This document shows positions 10,800-23,539 of a DNA stretch of 64,000 bases, in pieces. A program made the position numbers and the translations under genes. Source of the stretch: Mytilus trossulus (lineage: Eukaryota > Mollusca > Bivalvia > Mytilida > Mytilidae). How positions within the stretch are numbered: the stretch's first letter is position 1; the number at the start of each line of letters is the position of its first letter. Location of the stretch: assembly GCF_036588685.1 (NCBI RefSeq), contig NC_086378.1, positions 43,191,578 to 43,255,577 of the forward strand. The letters are read 5' to 3'. The notes under the pieces are model-generated. The model ran no database searches, was not told the origin of the DNA, and worked only from the letters and a program-made list of their open reading frames with translations.

Positions 10800-13700
10800 A
10801 GCTGTGTCATCAAGTACATCATCCGAAAAAAATGGGAAAAAAACCAGGATTAACTTTTTTAAAATGTTTTTTTGTTTCTATCTTCGATAAAGTTACGAGC
10901 TGCAAAGGAAGTGATGCCTTTTAACTGGTCATTTGAACTTAAACTGAAATAGAAACTCCAAAATCCAAATTCACAGAAAGAATCATGTTGGTTAAAATCT
11001 CCTTTTCAAATACGTAGTTAGTCAAATTAGTTTTTGTTTCCAAAGAAAAGGTGGTATTACGGTTTAATCACTATATTCAATAGCCTAACTCGTTATTAAA
11101 AAGTTATTTATATTTTGAAATATTGCATGCTCATATTAATAGTTATCAAAGGTACCAGGATTAACATTGTAATGTAATATACCGGAATTCGGAGTGGATT
11201 TCATAAGTCTGGTTTACTTTGAGTCGTAAAAATCACATTCGTTAGAGGGGCGTAATTGATATCATTGTAAAATTTAAACTTTATTTGTATTAAGATTTAC
11301 AAAAGATTTAAGAAATCAGCCAAGTTCACTGAAATTTCGTATCTTTATTTTTGATATAGTACTTTTTATACTCAAACTACATCAGTAATAACCAAATGAG
11401 ACAGTAACACCAATTTTCCAGTTTTTACTTGTTGCGTAGTTCATTCTATCATATTATTATGTCGTATTTATTTCACTTTGTCATTCAAGGTTTTTTTAAT
11501 TATAAACTTGTTCAACTTTCCTATTTCAAATGCATTAGGTTTATTTTTCATTTTGCGCTTGGTAAACTCCTGTATATTAAAACATTTACCAGGTATTTTT
11601 AGATTATGGTGTTACATAAATTATGCACTTTTTTTCCAACATAATACCATATCGCCTACACTCTTGGTCGTTGTTATCCTTCTATCTACAAAAAGGAAAT
11701 TTATACGCAAAGAAAAAAAAATAATTAGTTATTGATGATCATAAGTATTACATTTTATTTCTCATACATATCTAAATTACAACTTGTAATCCTTGGTAAA
11801 TGGTTTAAAATTAGATTCAAAACACATTTAAAATTGCATGAAAGTTTTTGATCAAATGTCTTAAATATTTAGCTGCACTTTTTCATGCGGAAACCCACTG
11901 ATTTATTAGGTTTTCTCAGCAGGATTTTCATAACTAGATGCATGCATATCACGTAGAGAATAAATACAAGATGATTGAATGAAATTGACAACCACTTGAA
12001 TTATGAAAAAAGTAACCCAACACTTCAAAGAAAAGTATCAAAATATCATTTTAACCCCCTCTTAAATTTGAAACCACTTCTACAAGGCCTTTTATATTTG
12101 ATTTTCAAAACATTTAATTTAATTTTCAACAACAAAATGTTTGCAGAAAATGTGTCATTTCAGAGGTAATTATATGTGTGCTTTTAACATGTATCAACTG
12201 AAAAGATTCACACAATTTCAGTTATTCAGATATTCAGTAAAAAGAATTTGCTGCAAGCGCCCCAGTCTGTTTTCTGCTACAATTTTTCAATTAACATAGA
12301 GTGTTTGTCGGTGTACGAAAAAAACCAATTGTTATGTATTAAACGAATATACACTAAAGAATACAGAAATACCCAATATGAAAGTAAGAAGATGTAGTAT
12401 GATTGCCAAAATGAGACAACTCTCCACCAGATACCAAGTGCCGTAGAAGCTCAAGTTTTATGTCTTATTTTGAAATTATCCGAAGACATGTGCTTGTCCA
12501 TTTTTCATTGCAGGCAACTTAATTATCATAAACGGTACCAATTTTAATGCACCAGATGGGCTTTACAACAATTAATGTCTCTTAAGTGATGCTCGAGGCA
12601 AAACAAATTAAATATTCAAAATTTAATACAAATGTATAAAAGAGAGGATCAAACCAAAAAAGGACATAAATTATAGCCAAATCCATGAGGAAGATATGTT
12701 CCTAAATTTAAAATACTCTAAAAAAAAATTATCACGGCAAATTTAGATAAAAAAAATATCTGTATTTTCACCTTGTGTCACATGTATATCGTGGTTATTT
12801 TTAGTTACACCATAATTGCCACCTATTTTAGACATTGCCACCTATTTCAGACAGCGGTAACATTTTGATATACAAGAACCGAATGCCGAAATGCAAGATT
12901 AGAGTTCTTTTTTGGTCATATAGTTCTTTAACTGTTATGGTTCTTTCACATTTTTGGCCATCAAATGTTCTGCTTTGAGCAAACCCGTTAAAGATGAATC
13001 AAGAAAAGCGTTTCTGAAGCATTGAAATTATAAAGTGTTGTTTTGATTTTTTAAACGATTTTTTCTAAATGATAGGCTATGTTTATATGTAAGGTAAACC
13101 CATTGTATGATTTTCATATTTGTAATAAAAGGCTTTTGTGTCCACAATCATAGCATACTTGGTTTCATATTTCAGATGAAGTCACGAATAGCTAATTCAT
13201 GCTTCATTGTGTGAAATAAACTAGACTGATAACACAAAGAAGGTGTTAAAGGCCGTATACGTTCATTGACCTGTAGATGAGAACAGCTGTACTTAAAAAA
13301 TGTCAGACTGCCAATATTTTTCACTTTTGGTGGAGATTTTTCAATCACAACCAGGGATAGATATGTACACTCTTGGAGGAGACATTTTCTGCTACTTAGA
13401 GCTATAGATTTCTCAGATTATGAACGGCCGATACCATAGACTCAAATGGCCGTTTCTTAAACATTGAATCATTATCTATACGAAACATTTGAATATAGGA
13501 ATAAACAAATTCTCAAAAGTTCTTGAGAATATTTCATAAAATCAGGTGCACAATTATAAATATGCAATCTTCCTGTGAAGTTTCGGGGACCTGTGGGAAG
13601 AGTTAATTAACCAAAAATTGTACCCTGTTTCATAAATGTTGCGAAAATGACTTAGTTTTTAAGTTTGTTATAATAATAAAAATTCCTGAAGCAATTCTGT

Positions 13701-14550
13701 AATACAAGTTGCACATGTTTTGATATGTGCAATATTCCTGTGAAGTTTCAAGGATCTAGGATACAAAAAGTAAGAGTTGAAGAAAAAAACTGGTACCCAT
13801 TTTATCCACAAGTCCTGTTGTCCGCCTACCCAACATTTCCACGGTTTTGTCTAATACCAGGATTTTCTAATTAACAATGTAACATAAATTTTTTTTTTTT
13901 TTTCTAGCACTAAGAAATCAACGACAATCATCCCATTGTATTTTATTATTAATACACCATATCTTCTTAATTAGCAAACTTGCGCATCTGTTTTTTTGGG
14001 GCTATACTGCCACTTCTAAAACTCATTTTTTGACACTATAATAATAATTATTACAAAATCAAAATGCAAAAAAAAGAGGCTCACATCGGCCATAGATTTC
14101 AAGACTTCTCAAATAATGTGAGTTGTGTGTTTTATGAAACATAAGTTTAATATTATGTTATCTTGTAGAGGTGAATTCTGTTTTGTTGCTTAATGCTTTC
14201 ATTTTGTTTAAATAGTGCCACGGTATTGATTTTTCTCGTTGTTGAAGGTCATAGGTTTATAATTGCTTACATCGACTTCATTTGAACTGTGGTGGATAGT
14301 TGTCTGCAATCATACTACATCTCCTTGATTATGTTTATAATACGTAACAAACAAAAGTGGCGTATCTTTAATGCCAACTTACATGCAGTGTGTAACGGTA
14401 CATCAGATGACGTTTCATTTTCAGATGTAACTACTTCCAATAATAAAAGTGTCTTATAATTCACACACAAAAAAATCAAACAAACAGGAAACCGTGAACT
14501 TTTAAAAAATATCCTTTAAATTCAAACTGAAAATTACAATTTCCTTTTCA
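10800..14550. other. Intergenic upstream of gene A, no gene seen
   Basis: AT-rich with short spurious frames. Holds an S1 repeat piece at 12391-12462, an S3-like start at about 11145-11180, and a direct repeat of 'ttcctgtgaagtttc' at about 13570 and 13735. The gene A promoter and any 5' non-coding exon should lie here but cannot be placed. Confidence 0.45.
12391..12462 (+). repeat. Dispersed SINE-like repeat, family S1
   Basis: The string gatgtagtatgattgccaaa followed by atgagacaactctccaccag matches other copies at 29955-30075 and 44036-44165, and in complement at 57235-57400. It is short and truncated. Confidence 0.7.
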
Positions 14551-14617
14551 GGACGATTTAATATTTTAATGTGTTGGTAGCCAAACCAAAAGACTTGACA
14601 ATCAAAAAGACTAGACA

Positions 14618-17600
14618 ATGGCAAAATTTCAATTATACACCATTGTTGCGCCTTGCTTTATTATCCTAGTGTGTTTAAGTGGAATGGAAGCTGGAGGAAA
14701 GTTTACTTGGCTTCAGAGGGATAGATTTGATGAAGTTGTAGGAAAATACATCAATGCTATAAAGGGACACAACTGTGCACCAAGATCGAAAGCTGATATG
14801 ATGATGAGGGATGATATTGTTACACAAATTCCGAAGGCAAACGAGCTTCTCAGTAAAGTTTTCTATTCAAATAGATCTGTGCTAGTACATATGCATAATA
14901 TGGCTCTTAATAGGGCATTCTTCATGAGTTATATATTACAACGAATGAATAGTACCGAAGACTACTCTATACAACCTAATCTTCATTATCTCTATATGTC
15001 AGTAACGGCAGATATCAATGCTAATCCATATGCCATAAACGGATCATCCATCATTTTTGACCAAGATGTCTATTATCCGAATTGGTTGACAAATTTGGAT
15101 TTTAATAAAACTATTCCATTGTTCGGTGTAAAAGGCTGGCGGAAAGACAATACTTTTGCACAAGGAAACTTTATTCGAGAACCTAACAGACGAGTTGTTC
15201 AATGCCAAGATATAGGAGCAGGAAACAATAAAAATTATACCCATGACGGATATAAGATGAACCCTTGGTATGACTTTTGGTTACCGGATCTAGATGGACA
15301 GGAAGACAAATCTAATAAATTTACATATAGCGTAGGAATTCGATATTCAAACGTAACGGGAAAATTCATCAAAGAAGATTTTGATGTTTTCAATTTTTTT
15401 GGTCCAAATCTACCTAGTCAGAGCGAAAAAGACATTGGGAAAATGCCAGTCAGATTTACAGTACCATATTTTGATTGTGGAAAATCTGACACATGGAAAG
15501 TAAGCGCCGTAGCTCCAATCGTTGATTTCTTTCCAAGATATTCAAATTATACACACATGAGACGACAGAGGTAAGTACACGTCATCCATCAAAATACTCA
15601 GCGTTTAAAAATACCATTTAAACTTCAATATCTATTATAACTGAAAGTGCGTACGGGTTTTATATGTGTTGGTTTATTGTTCTTCTGCTAAATTTTGATT
15701 GACACATGATGGAGCACAGCTCAATTTCTTACTTCATGCATGATAAGATTCTAAAGTTAGAAATGTCAATTTTTAAACATACTGTAGATGGTATTTTTAA
15801 ACGCATCTTAGCAAAGGTCAAATTCATTTTGTTTGTAGTTAAGGTTATCAATATTTGAATATCATAATGATTTCTGATTAACATTCACAATATACATGTT
15901 GTCCAATGATTAAAAGAAGAAAGGTAGGAATCGTTTTGATTTTGTACCACCGATATAAGCGCTAGTAAGACCTCCCTTAAAAAAAAAAATTTTGACTGAG
16001 CTGTGTTTATTCAAGATTCAATTAAACATTTAGAGTTAATTTCTCATATTTATATCAAGGGCTCATGAATATTTTTCTTTCACTGAATATTACAATTGAC
16101 ACAATTACTTTATCCGTTCTAAGAAAGTATTTGCTTTTTTTAGGTTTGTTGGAGTGATAACGATGGATACGGATTTTTTGAAAATTGACTTTAACCCATG
16201 TGGAGTCAGCGCTGGAAATCCGGGACCAAGCTACCTTGCAGGAGTAGCAAGGTGTAAAGATCACACTGGAGTAAGTTATTTCTTAATTGGGACAGATAGA
16301 AAAAGTTTATGTAATACAAAACACAAAAGTGTCGCTGACCATGTCATGACTTAGAACCATAACGACCCTTTTTTAAACGTTATTCGATTTTCGTTTCATT
16401 GTTAATGTCTTTGTAGTTGTTGATATGAATAAATGCTTGAAACGTATTGAGAATAGTCAAGAAAAATATGGTGTTAGATGCGTATGTAATGTAGCCAATA
16501 AATTGATTTCAAATCAGAACTTATTATTGATCTTAACACATGTTTCATATCTACGAAATTCGACATGGATAGAACTGAGGATGGAACAAATAAATACTAA
16601 CGATTGTAGCCGTTGTTTAGAACCACACCAAATGCACATGTACAAACGAAAGACATTTCTGGACCATTTGTCACATAAGTAAAACAAACCATAAAAGCAT
16701 GCACTGTAACAGTAATAATACATGATTTTATTCTCACATGGAGATTCCTGTTTATAATGATGGACTATACCGATCTTTTATTGTTTAATATTTACTTATT
16801 TCTTCTAAAATTTTTTTAGTGCAAAGCTAAAAGCGGTAAAGGATATGGGCGTGGAGGATACATCTGTCACTGTAAGGGTAAATACGTATATCCTATGGAT
16901 ATCCAAGGACCATACGATGGAAAACTGATAGAAATGTCAACCAATGAGGAACGGGCAAACAGTTTTAATTGCATACGTGGCGACCGTAAGTTTAAAATTG
17001 TGTTTTATTGGAAATGCGTTAATTGAACACTTAGATTTTATCATGTTCTATCAAGATTCTTTATTTCTCAAACACCATAAAGTTACAATGGTACAAAGAA
17101 GTTCATCAAAAGTTATATAACATAACACAAACACACATGACAAGATGAGATGAAAATATGAAATAAAATAAAAGAAACAGTCTAGTAGCGAAGAGTGGTG
17201 ATTAACCAAGAAGACTCACTTGAAAAGTTATAACCCTGATAAATTTGCACAGCTTTTTCACTTATTTTTAATTTTTAACTGTAATAGTTTTTCAAATTTT
17301 AGTATGTTACATCTGTGCAAGAAAAAAGAATCCAAATATTGTGCTCGAAAATTTGCCAAAGAACTACACTGCAAAGTATAATGAAATTCATCACCAATCT
17401 CGTTACAATGACATAAGTTACAATATCTAAGGTTTCGCTCAATCTTATTCCATTTACCAGTTTCGATGGGTAACTTATGCTTACCCGTTCGAAATCTACA
17501 ATATGTTATTCTATCTTTATCGCTTAAAATATTCAGATATTCCTCAAATTCAAAACTTTGTTTATACAATTTGTAGGCCAAACCTTTTGATGAACAGTCA

Positions 17601-20600
17601 ATATCAGCCCTCCATTTCTGTTGAAACTGATCAAATAACTTTTGTTTTAAACTAATACACAACCACTTAGAATTAAAATTTCCTTGTGACCACCATATAT
17701 TGCTATATCCACATTTATCTAAGGTATTTTTAAAACGTATTTCAACCAATCTGACCTAAATTGGTTGTCAGAGTTCTTCAAGAACATGTATTTGTATTAT
17801 ATTTTAGCAATTCTATCAGAACGGATTGCTCTGTGTTTTTAGTTCAAATGAGCATACGCGCTTCAGTAGAAATAAAGTCAAATTTATAATTAAAAAAGCA
17901 GCCATTCCAGTCACAGTACGAAAACGATAGATGTTAACCCCCAAATGAATACACGACGCTATACTCCCTGTACGTGAATTATTTTCCTATTTAATATATT
18001 CAATTCACATAAATACATTTATACTATATTTTTACGGTATGTCTTTGTCAAAACAATGAATTCCAAAATTAACAGAACTACAATTAATAATATAGTGTGT
18101 TTTACACTCGAGCCAATGAATTTTATGCTTTATTTTTTTTATTTTTTCATAGATTACCGCGTTCTTCCCATTGTTGACCAAAATGCTGACGTCACAGTTG
18201 AATTTGGAGTGGCTAATATCAATACTCGTAAGAAGAGGTCACTTCTGTCAATAAATGAAACGGATTTCATACACTATGGAAGTGAAAAACATGGAAAAGT
18301 TGAAAGAGAAACTGTAAAGGAAACTACCAAGGTTGAGTTTGAACAGAATCAGAGGAAAAAGGAGAAGAAAAAGAGAAGAAAGAGAACCACGGATTACGGA
18401 GATAGATCAGAATTTGATCAAATGCGCTTTGATAGAATGATCAGGATTTTCAGACAGAAAGTCAGTATAAACAAAGACAATTGCAAGAGTGTCCCTGCAA
18501 GTTCTCTCAATCTGCCAGGAGACGCTGCTTTTGACGTTGAAAATCAATTTAAATACCAAGGAGCAACGGCCCTGAGACTATCGCATTTTCTATCAATTTT
18601 CCTAGAAACTGTTCAGATAACTGATAACTTTGGTAATCTAAGAGGAGGTGGTAGACTTCATCAGGATCACTTATTTGGAGAAGTCTTAGCTAACGTAATG
18701 GGAGATCACAGAATTTTATCAAGTGGCATTTTCTTCGAACCATACATCTTTGAAAACCAGGATGGAACTCCTAAAGAACTTTTTGGTCCTTATGCCTTTA
18801 AAGACCGAGGCGTTGCTAAGGCTATAGATATGGCAGGTTTACCAAGAAAATATATATTTGAAGACTGGTACCAGAATATCAAACAGAGCTGGGAAACTAA
18901 TACAGCTAAACTCAAGAAACATAAAATGAATCAACTGGTTCGCTCAGACGCAAAAGGGACCAGCTCAATAAAATTTGAATATTACCCAATAGGATACTAT
19001 GCTCCTAAATATGAAGATGGTCTTTGGTCTCATCCTAAGTTTAAGTGCGATGGAATGACAGATAAGTGGGTGATGACATACAGTATTCCTTTCTTCAGAA
19101 GAGACTATGTTGCAAAGAAAAACAAATTCGCGTAAGTATAAAATACAATGGCATTGGTTTTTTTGCCAAGTTCTAGATAATGTTAGTTTCAAATGAACGA
19201 CGAAATGTATGAAAAAACATATCTAAACAATTTGATATCATAATTTTTTACCACGATCAACAATTTATTTAAATAACATGTATATAACCATTTTATTTTA
19301 AATAGCTTGTACTTTTTTTGCAATTTCATAAGTGCATATTTTTAAAAGTTCTCAAATAGTTATGAACACAGAAATAATTATATGTCTTCCTTAATTTTTT
19401 TTAGAGGAGTTGTAACTGTCGATGTACCTCTTGATAATTTGGAAATAAACCAATGTCCAATGGCATTTAGTGTTGCTAATGCATTCAAAAATACAGCAAG
19501 ATGTCATAAGTCTACTAAGGTAAGTTGTTAATCATCTACACACTCTAAGGTCCCGAGCATTACTGATAATCGATTGATTGATTGTTGGTTGCTTGACGTC
19601 CAGTGGGGCATCACTGATGAAGATAATTCACGAAGCAAGACATAATTAGAAATATCACTATTTGCAAAGTAAATGGGAAATAGACAAGAAGTTTCATATA
19701 CAGATTAGTAATACACATTCATTGATCGATCGGTAGATATACAGAGACACTGTCAGGATCAAAGCGTTATCATTACTTAGGTACCAAGTTTTCATCTTTT
19801 GTGGTGGTATAATTTTTCAGACTTTGAAATTTAGAAAATATTTCGATATCACAAGTGAAATAACATACAGGGATATGATATCTTAAAAAAAAATCCACAT
19901 AGATGATACAATTTTGTATGCTTTTTACTCTAATTTTTCATTTGGAGCAAAACGTTTGAATTCCCTTCTGAAACAAATCATTTTGACAATGAGAATTTAA
20001 TAATTCATATTTAAAAAAAAAAACATGCCCATTGATTTGAAATACTCATGTTATTGAAGGACACAAAATCACCATCTTTCATATCATTCTCTACTCTTTT
20101 GTGTAACGTTTCAGCGGATGTCACTATCGTTATTTTTAAGACTTTTAGTATCTTTTGTAACTATATGTCCCTTTAGTTCTACATTTGATTTGTGATTTCC
20201 ACTTTGGTAATACAAATTGTATCTTTTCCATTCCGTATCTAACTCATTTCATCTCCTTCGTTTTGTATACGATATACAAAAATCTCCTCAAGTAGCACCA
20301 CTTTTTATCTTCCTTTGAAGTATCTTCATTAATATTTACTTTATTTCCAGTGTAAAATGATTCCTGGGTATAAATACTCACGAGGAGCATACCGATGTGA
20401 TTGTAAACAAGGATACGAGTACCAGTTTGCTGATGGAAAGAACTTTATAGAAGGAAGTTTAGTCGAGCTGGAATATGAAAAGAAAGTCAAGGGACTGTTC
20501 AGTCGGTAAGTCATTTTAAAATAAATTGATAAATGAATTAAAGCATAGTCTTTTTATACAGTCTTGTCCTTATTATTTTTTTCATTTTTTTTTTCATTTG

Positions 20601-21360
20601 TAAAAGCTTGTTCAATGACTTTGTTAGATTTTCTTTGTCGGAATAGTAGTAACATTTGTTTACTTAAGTAGGCATCTATGTTCAATGTTGGTATTATTTG
20701 TTCTCGCGTCTTGTATTAAATATTCAGTTAAGTTTGCATTAAGAAGAGTATTAAACAAAACTAAACTGTTGTTGAACTATATATGATGCATATCAAATGA
20801 ATATGACATTTCTATTAAAGGTTTATGAATGGAAAAATACATTTCATACATTTTTATCCCTTTGTTTGATGTGTTTGAGCTTTTGAATTTGCAATTGCTG
20901 AGGGACTTTCGGTTTTTAATTTCATCGGAGTTCTGAATTTCAGTGATTTTACTTTTAATTAGACTGAACAATTTCGATTTATTTGCTAGCAGTGGTCTTA
21001 GCTTGCAAAATGATCAATTTGAAATAGACGCACTACCATCAGACACCAAAAACGATGTGACATGCCTTTGATGAAAAGCATTATTTCAAAAATTAACAAT
21101 AAAATTAGTTGAAGAGAGGCGAATGATCAGCTAAAAAAAAGGGGGGGATTGAACAATGCCATGGCAAAAACGAAAAACGATCAATAGACAAAAAACAGTG
21201 CATAGAAAACTTTTCATAAAAAAACAAGTTCTAAACTTCTCTTACTCTTTGTAGGTTTGATTCCCTAGTATGTCGAGTACAAGGAGGCGCCAGTGCAGTT
21301 GCTGTGAATTACTTTTCAGTATTAATAGGGATGCTTGTGGCATTAATGATGTCAAGATAA
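14618..21360 (+). CDS. Gene A: tandem Cache/EGF-like protein resembling the GPR158/179 ectodomain, 866 aa
   Basis: Seven coding exons: 14618-15570, 16144-16270, 16820-16985, 18153-19131, 19405-19519, 20351-20505, 21255-21360. All junctions are GT-AG and phases are 2,0,1,2,0,2; the sum is 2601 nt. The start ATG opens a signal peptide (hydrophobic TIVAPCFIILVCLSG). Module 1 (about 28-415) has FTWLQRDRFDEVV, many N-glycosylation sequons, then FVGVITMD and the EGF-like C361...GGYICHC378. RKKR (441-444) and RRKR (490-493) are furin-type sites. Module 2 (about 497-831) repeats the plan: GVVTVDVPLDNLEINQC, then C781...GAYRCDC798. The GxYxCxC motif after a Cache fold is typical of GPR158/GPR179, but no seven-helix domain follows. 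The protein ends with a hydrophobic stretch (about 846-864), a possible GPI signal or membrane anchor. An acceptor-like 'ccttttcag' at 14543-14551 suggests a non-coding 5' exon. Role is probably extracellular, perhaps small-ligand sensing; function is unproven. Confidence 0.9.
17040..17760 (-). mobile_element. LINE 3' end, antisense in intron 3 of gene A
   Basis: A 163-residue open frame at 17749-17258 (-) has the C-terminal pattern of a bivalve LINE ORF2: ITYCRFRTGKHKLPIETGKW, then CNLCHCNEIGDEFHYTLQC, a small Cys/His cluster, and a run to LKIKNK. The - strand downstream to about 17040 ends with 'ggtgtttgagaaataaagaa', which looks like the element's 3' UTR. It is 5'-truncated with no RT core. 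It does not disturb the exons of gene A. Confidence 0.8.
20780..20970 (+). repeat. Dispersed repeat, family S2, in intron 6 of gene A
   Basis: Contains 'tttgtttgatgtgtttgagc', 'gggactttcggtttttaatt' and 'tcggagttctgaatttc'. Close relatives are at 47005-47145, 42825-42900 and 51685-51750, and inverted copies at 27535-27620, 49805-49880 and 60010-60070. Confidence 0.7.
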
Positions 21361-22780
21361 ACAGTAAAACTCATATATGTATCATCCGTTACAAAAGATA
21401 TACACGAGAACATTTTTCATTTATAATGTATATGAAGAGGAGATGCAAACTGTTGTATCTACTAATGTGCATTTATCATCTGATTCAAAATCAATTTTGA
21501 CAATTTATGAAGATTGATTCAAGTTAGTTTTTTTGAAGTAATCAATGCATCATCATTCTTAATTTCTGCAATTGATATTGGATTGTGTACATTATAGAAG
21601 TATAATCACTTGTTCATCTACTTAGTAGAACAAAAAACGTTTTCAGTCATAGCGAATTCTTCGAACATAAAATTGATGAATTCATGCCTTTTTGGTTGAT
21701 GAATCAACGATCATATACCTGTAACTCAAATGGAGACTGATAGGGTCTTATAAAGACAACTCTGAATCAATTATGTTATCATAACACATTGAATATATGA
21801 AATCCATCCAAGTAGTATTATTACAGCAAACTGTATTAATCAAGAGAGAACGTGACTGTAACAGTGCTATGTTGTTGTATTATTGAATTACTTATTTTTA
21901 AATTTTATATTTATATTTTTTACATTGACTTGAAATCCATTTTTATGAATCTCATTTTTGTAAATTTAATTTATTGGAATGAGAAAAAGTTGGGTGTTTT
22001 TGTTATCGTTTCCAGTTTTGACCAATATCTTCCTAATGGCAACTGGACTTTTCAAATGTCAACTTATCGCATGTTAAGATTTGTATTAATTGAATTATTA
22101 TTGTCAGAAATCGAACATCATTCCAGGGTTTATTCCCGATGGTCCCATTTTTCGGATTTCTAATTGTCTCACATTGTTTTATTATGTTAAAATAAATCAT
22201 TGCATGAACATATTAGCAGTTGATATCAATTATAAATTCATATCAATTGATTAATTAAACATGAGAATGCACTTTTGGTTAAATAATATAACATACAAGT
22301 GATAATCGATGTCTATACTGTAAGGTATATAAACAAATATCGAGATGAGAGGAGAATTCCAATATTTGGAGAATATATATATATTTTTCTATTATCTTCA
22401 AGTTTTTATCTAAATGATTAAACACGTACACTCAATTTTGTTTCTTCTTATTTCATTTCTATGATCTGCAGATTAAAGGGTTTGGAGATTGATTTGAAGA
22501 AAAAAAATACATATTTCAAATTACAACGTCACATAAGCATCAACTTCATTACCTTTTACCTGTAATCAAAAAAATTTGACAATTAAAAAACATCAATTAG
22601 AAAATTGAATACACTACCAGATTTGTTATCATTTATTCAAATTTTAACTCTGTTAAAATACAGCTTAATAAAAACAAGATTTGCAAACTCTGACATGCAT
22701 CGACTTCTTTACTAATAATTGCTATTATGTGGATAGTCCTAAATATAAAGCTTTACTACAACTATCATATGATCCAAGAA
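21361..22780 (+). other. Probable 3' UTR and downstream DNA of gene A
   Basis: No further coding exon is seen after the TAA at 21358-21360. Open frames at 21270-21500 and 21852-22163 are out-of-frame or low-complexity. AATAAA at 22191-22196 is a candidate polyadenylation signal about 830 nt after the stop, but it is one of several in this AT-rich stretch. Confidence 0.35.
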
Positions 22781-23480
22781 AAGGAGATAAAGGTCAAGGT
22801 CATAAAAACCGAACAAGAAATAAAAACTAAATGAAAATTACCTTTTAATCATTCAATACACTAAATAAAGATTACCTATTGCTTATAGTTTCTAAGAAGC
22901 AGACTCAACCAAGAAAACTTAAAATTGATCAATGGACCATGAAATGAGGTCAAGATCAGACGAACCATGCTAGGCCGACATGCACAGCTGACAAGCCCTC
23001 AATACAACACACATAGCTTATAGTTTTAGAAAAACAGACTAAAACACAAAACTTAACACTGAGCAATGAACTGTGAAAATGAGGTTATAGTGAAATAAAA
23101 CCTGCGAGACTGACATATACATATTAAAATATTTCCATACACCAAATATAGTTGACACATTGCATATAGTATTAGAAGAAAAGACTAAAATTCAAAAACT
23201 TTACTTTGACTATTGAATCATGAAAATGAGGTCAAGGTCAGATAACACCTGCCAGTTGGACATATACAGTCCTTCCGTATACCGAATATACAAGATCTGT
23301 TGCTTATAATATCTGGGATATGAAGTTGATCACAAAAACTTAACCTTGTTCACTGATCCATGAAATGCACTTAATGTCAAGTGTCTGACGGACAATGTAC
23401 GCACATACCAAATACAGTTATTCTATAACTCATAATATGAGAGAAATTAACATTACAAAAAATCTTTAAAAAACAGTCTG
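22780..23480. repeat. Diverged tandem satellite, unit roughly 150 bp, 4-5 copies
   Basis: Blocks recur in order: 'caaatatagttgacacattg', 'cttatagttttagaaaaacag', 'aaaacttaac', 'tgagcaatgaactgtgaaaatgaggt'. Examples of the 'catgaaaatgaggtcaaggtcag' block are near 22955, 23075, 23220 and 23370. The units are old and unequal. Similar units are, as far as I know, a widespread bivalve repeat. Confidence 0.75.
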
Positions 23481-23539
23481 GTTGTTTAGAAATGTTGTTA
23501 AAATCCTTTAAACTTATTTTCATTACATATTTATTTTTA

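Noticed and set aside
18056..18152. Apparent N-terminal extension of the long frame at 18056-19135
   Set aside because: It reads through intron 3; the acceptor at 18152 and the phase-1 join to exon 3 give HYRVLPIVD, identical in plan to gene B.
21270..21500. Open frame MSSTRRRQCSCC over the last exon of gene A
   Set aside because: Wrong frame; the spliced frame gives FDSLVCRVQGG and stops at 21360.
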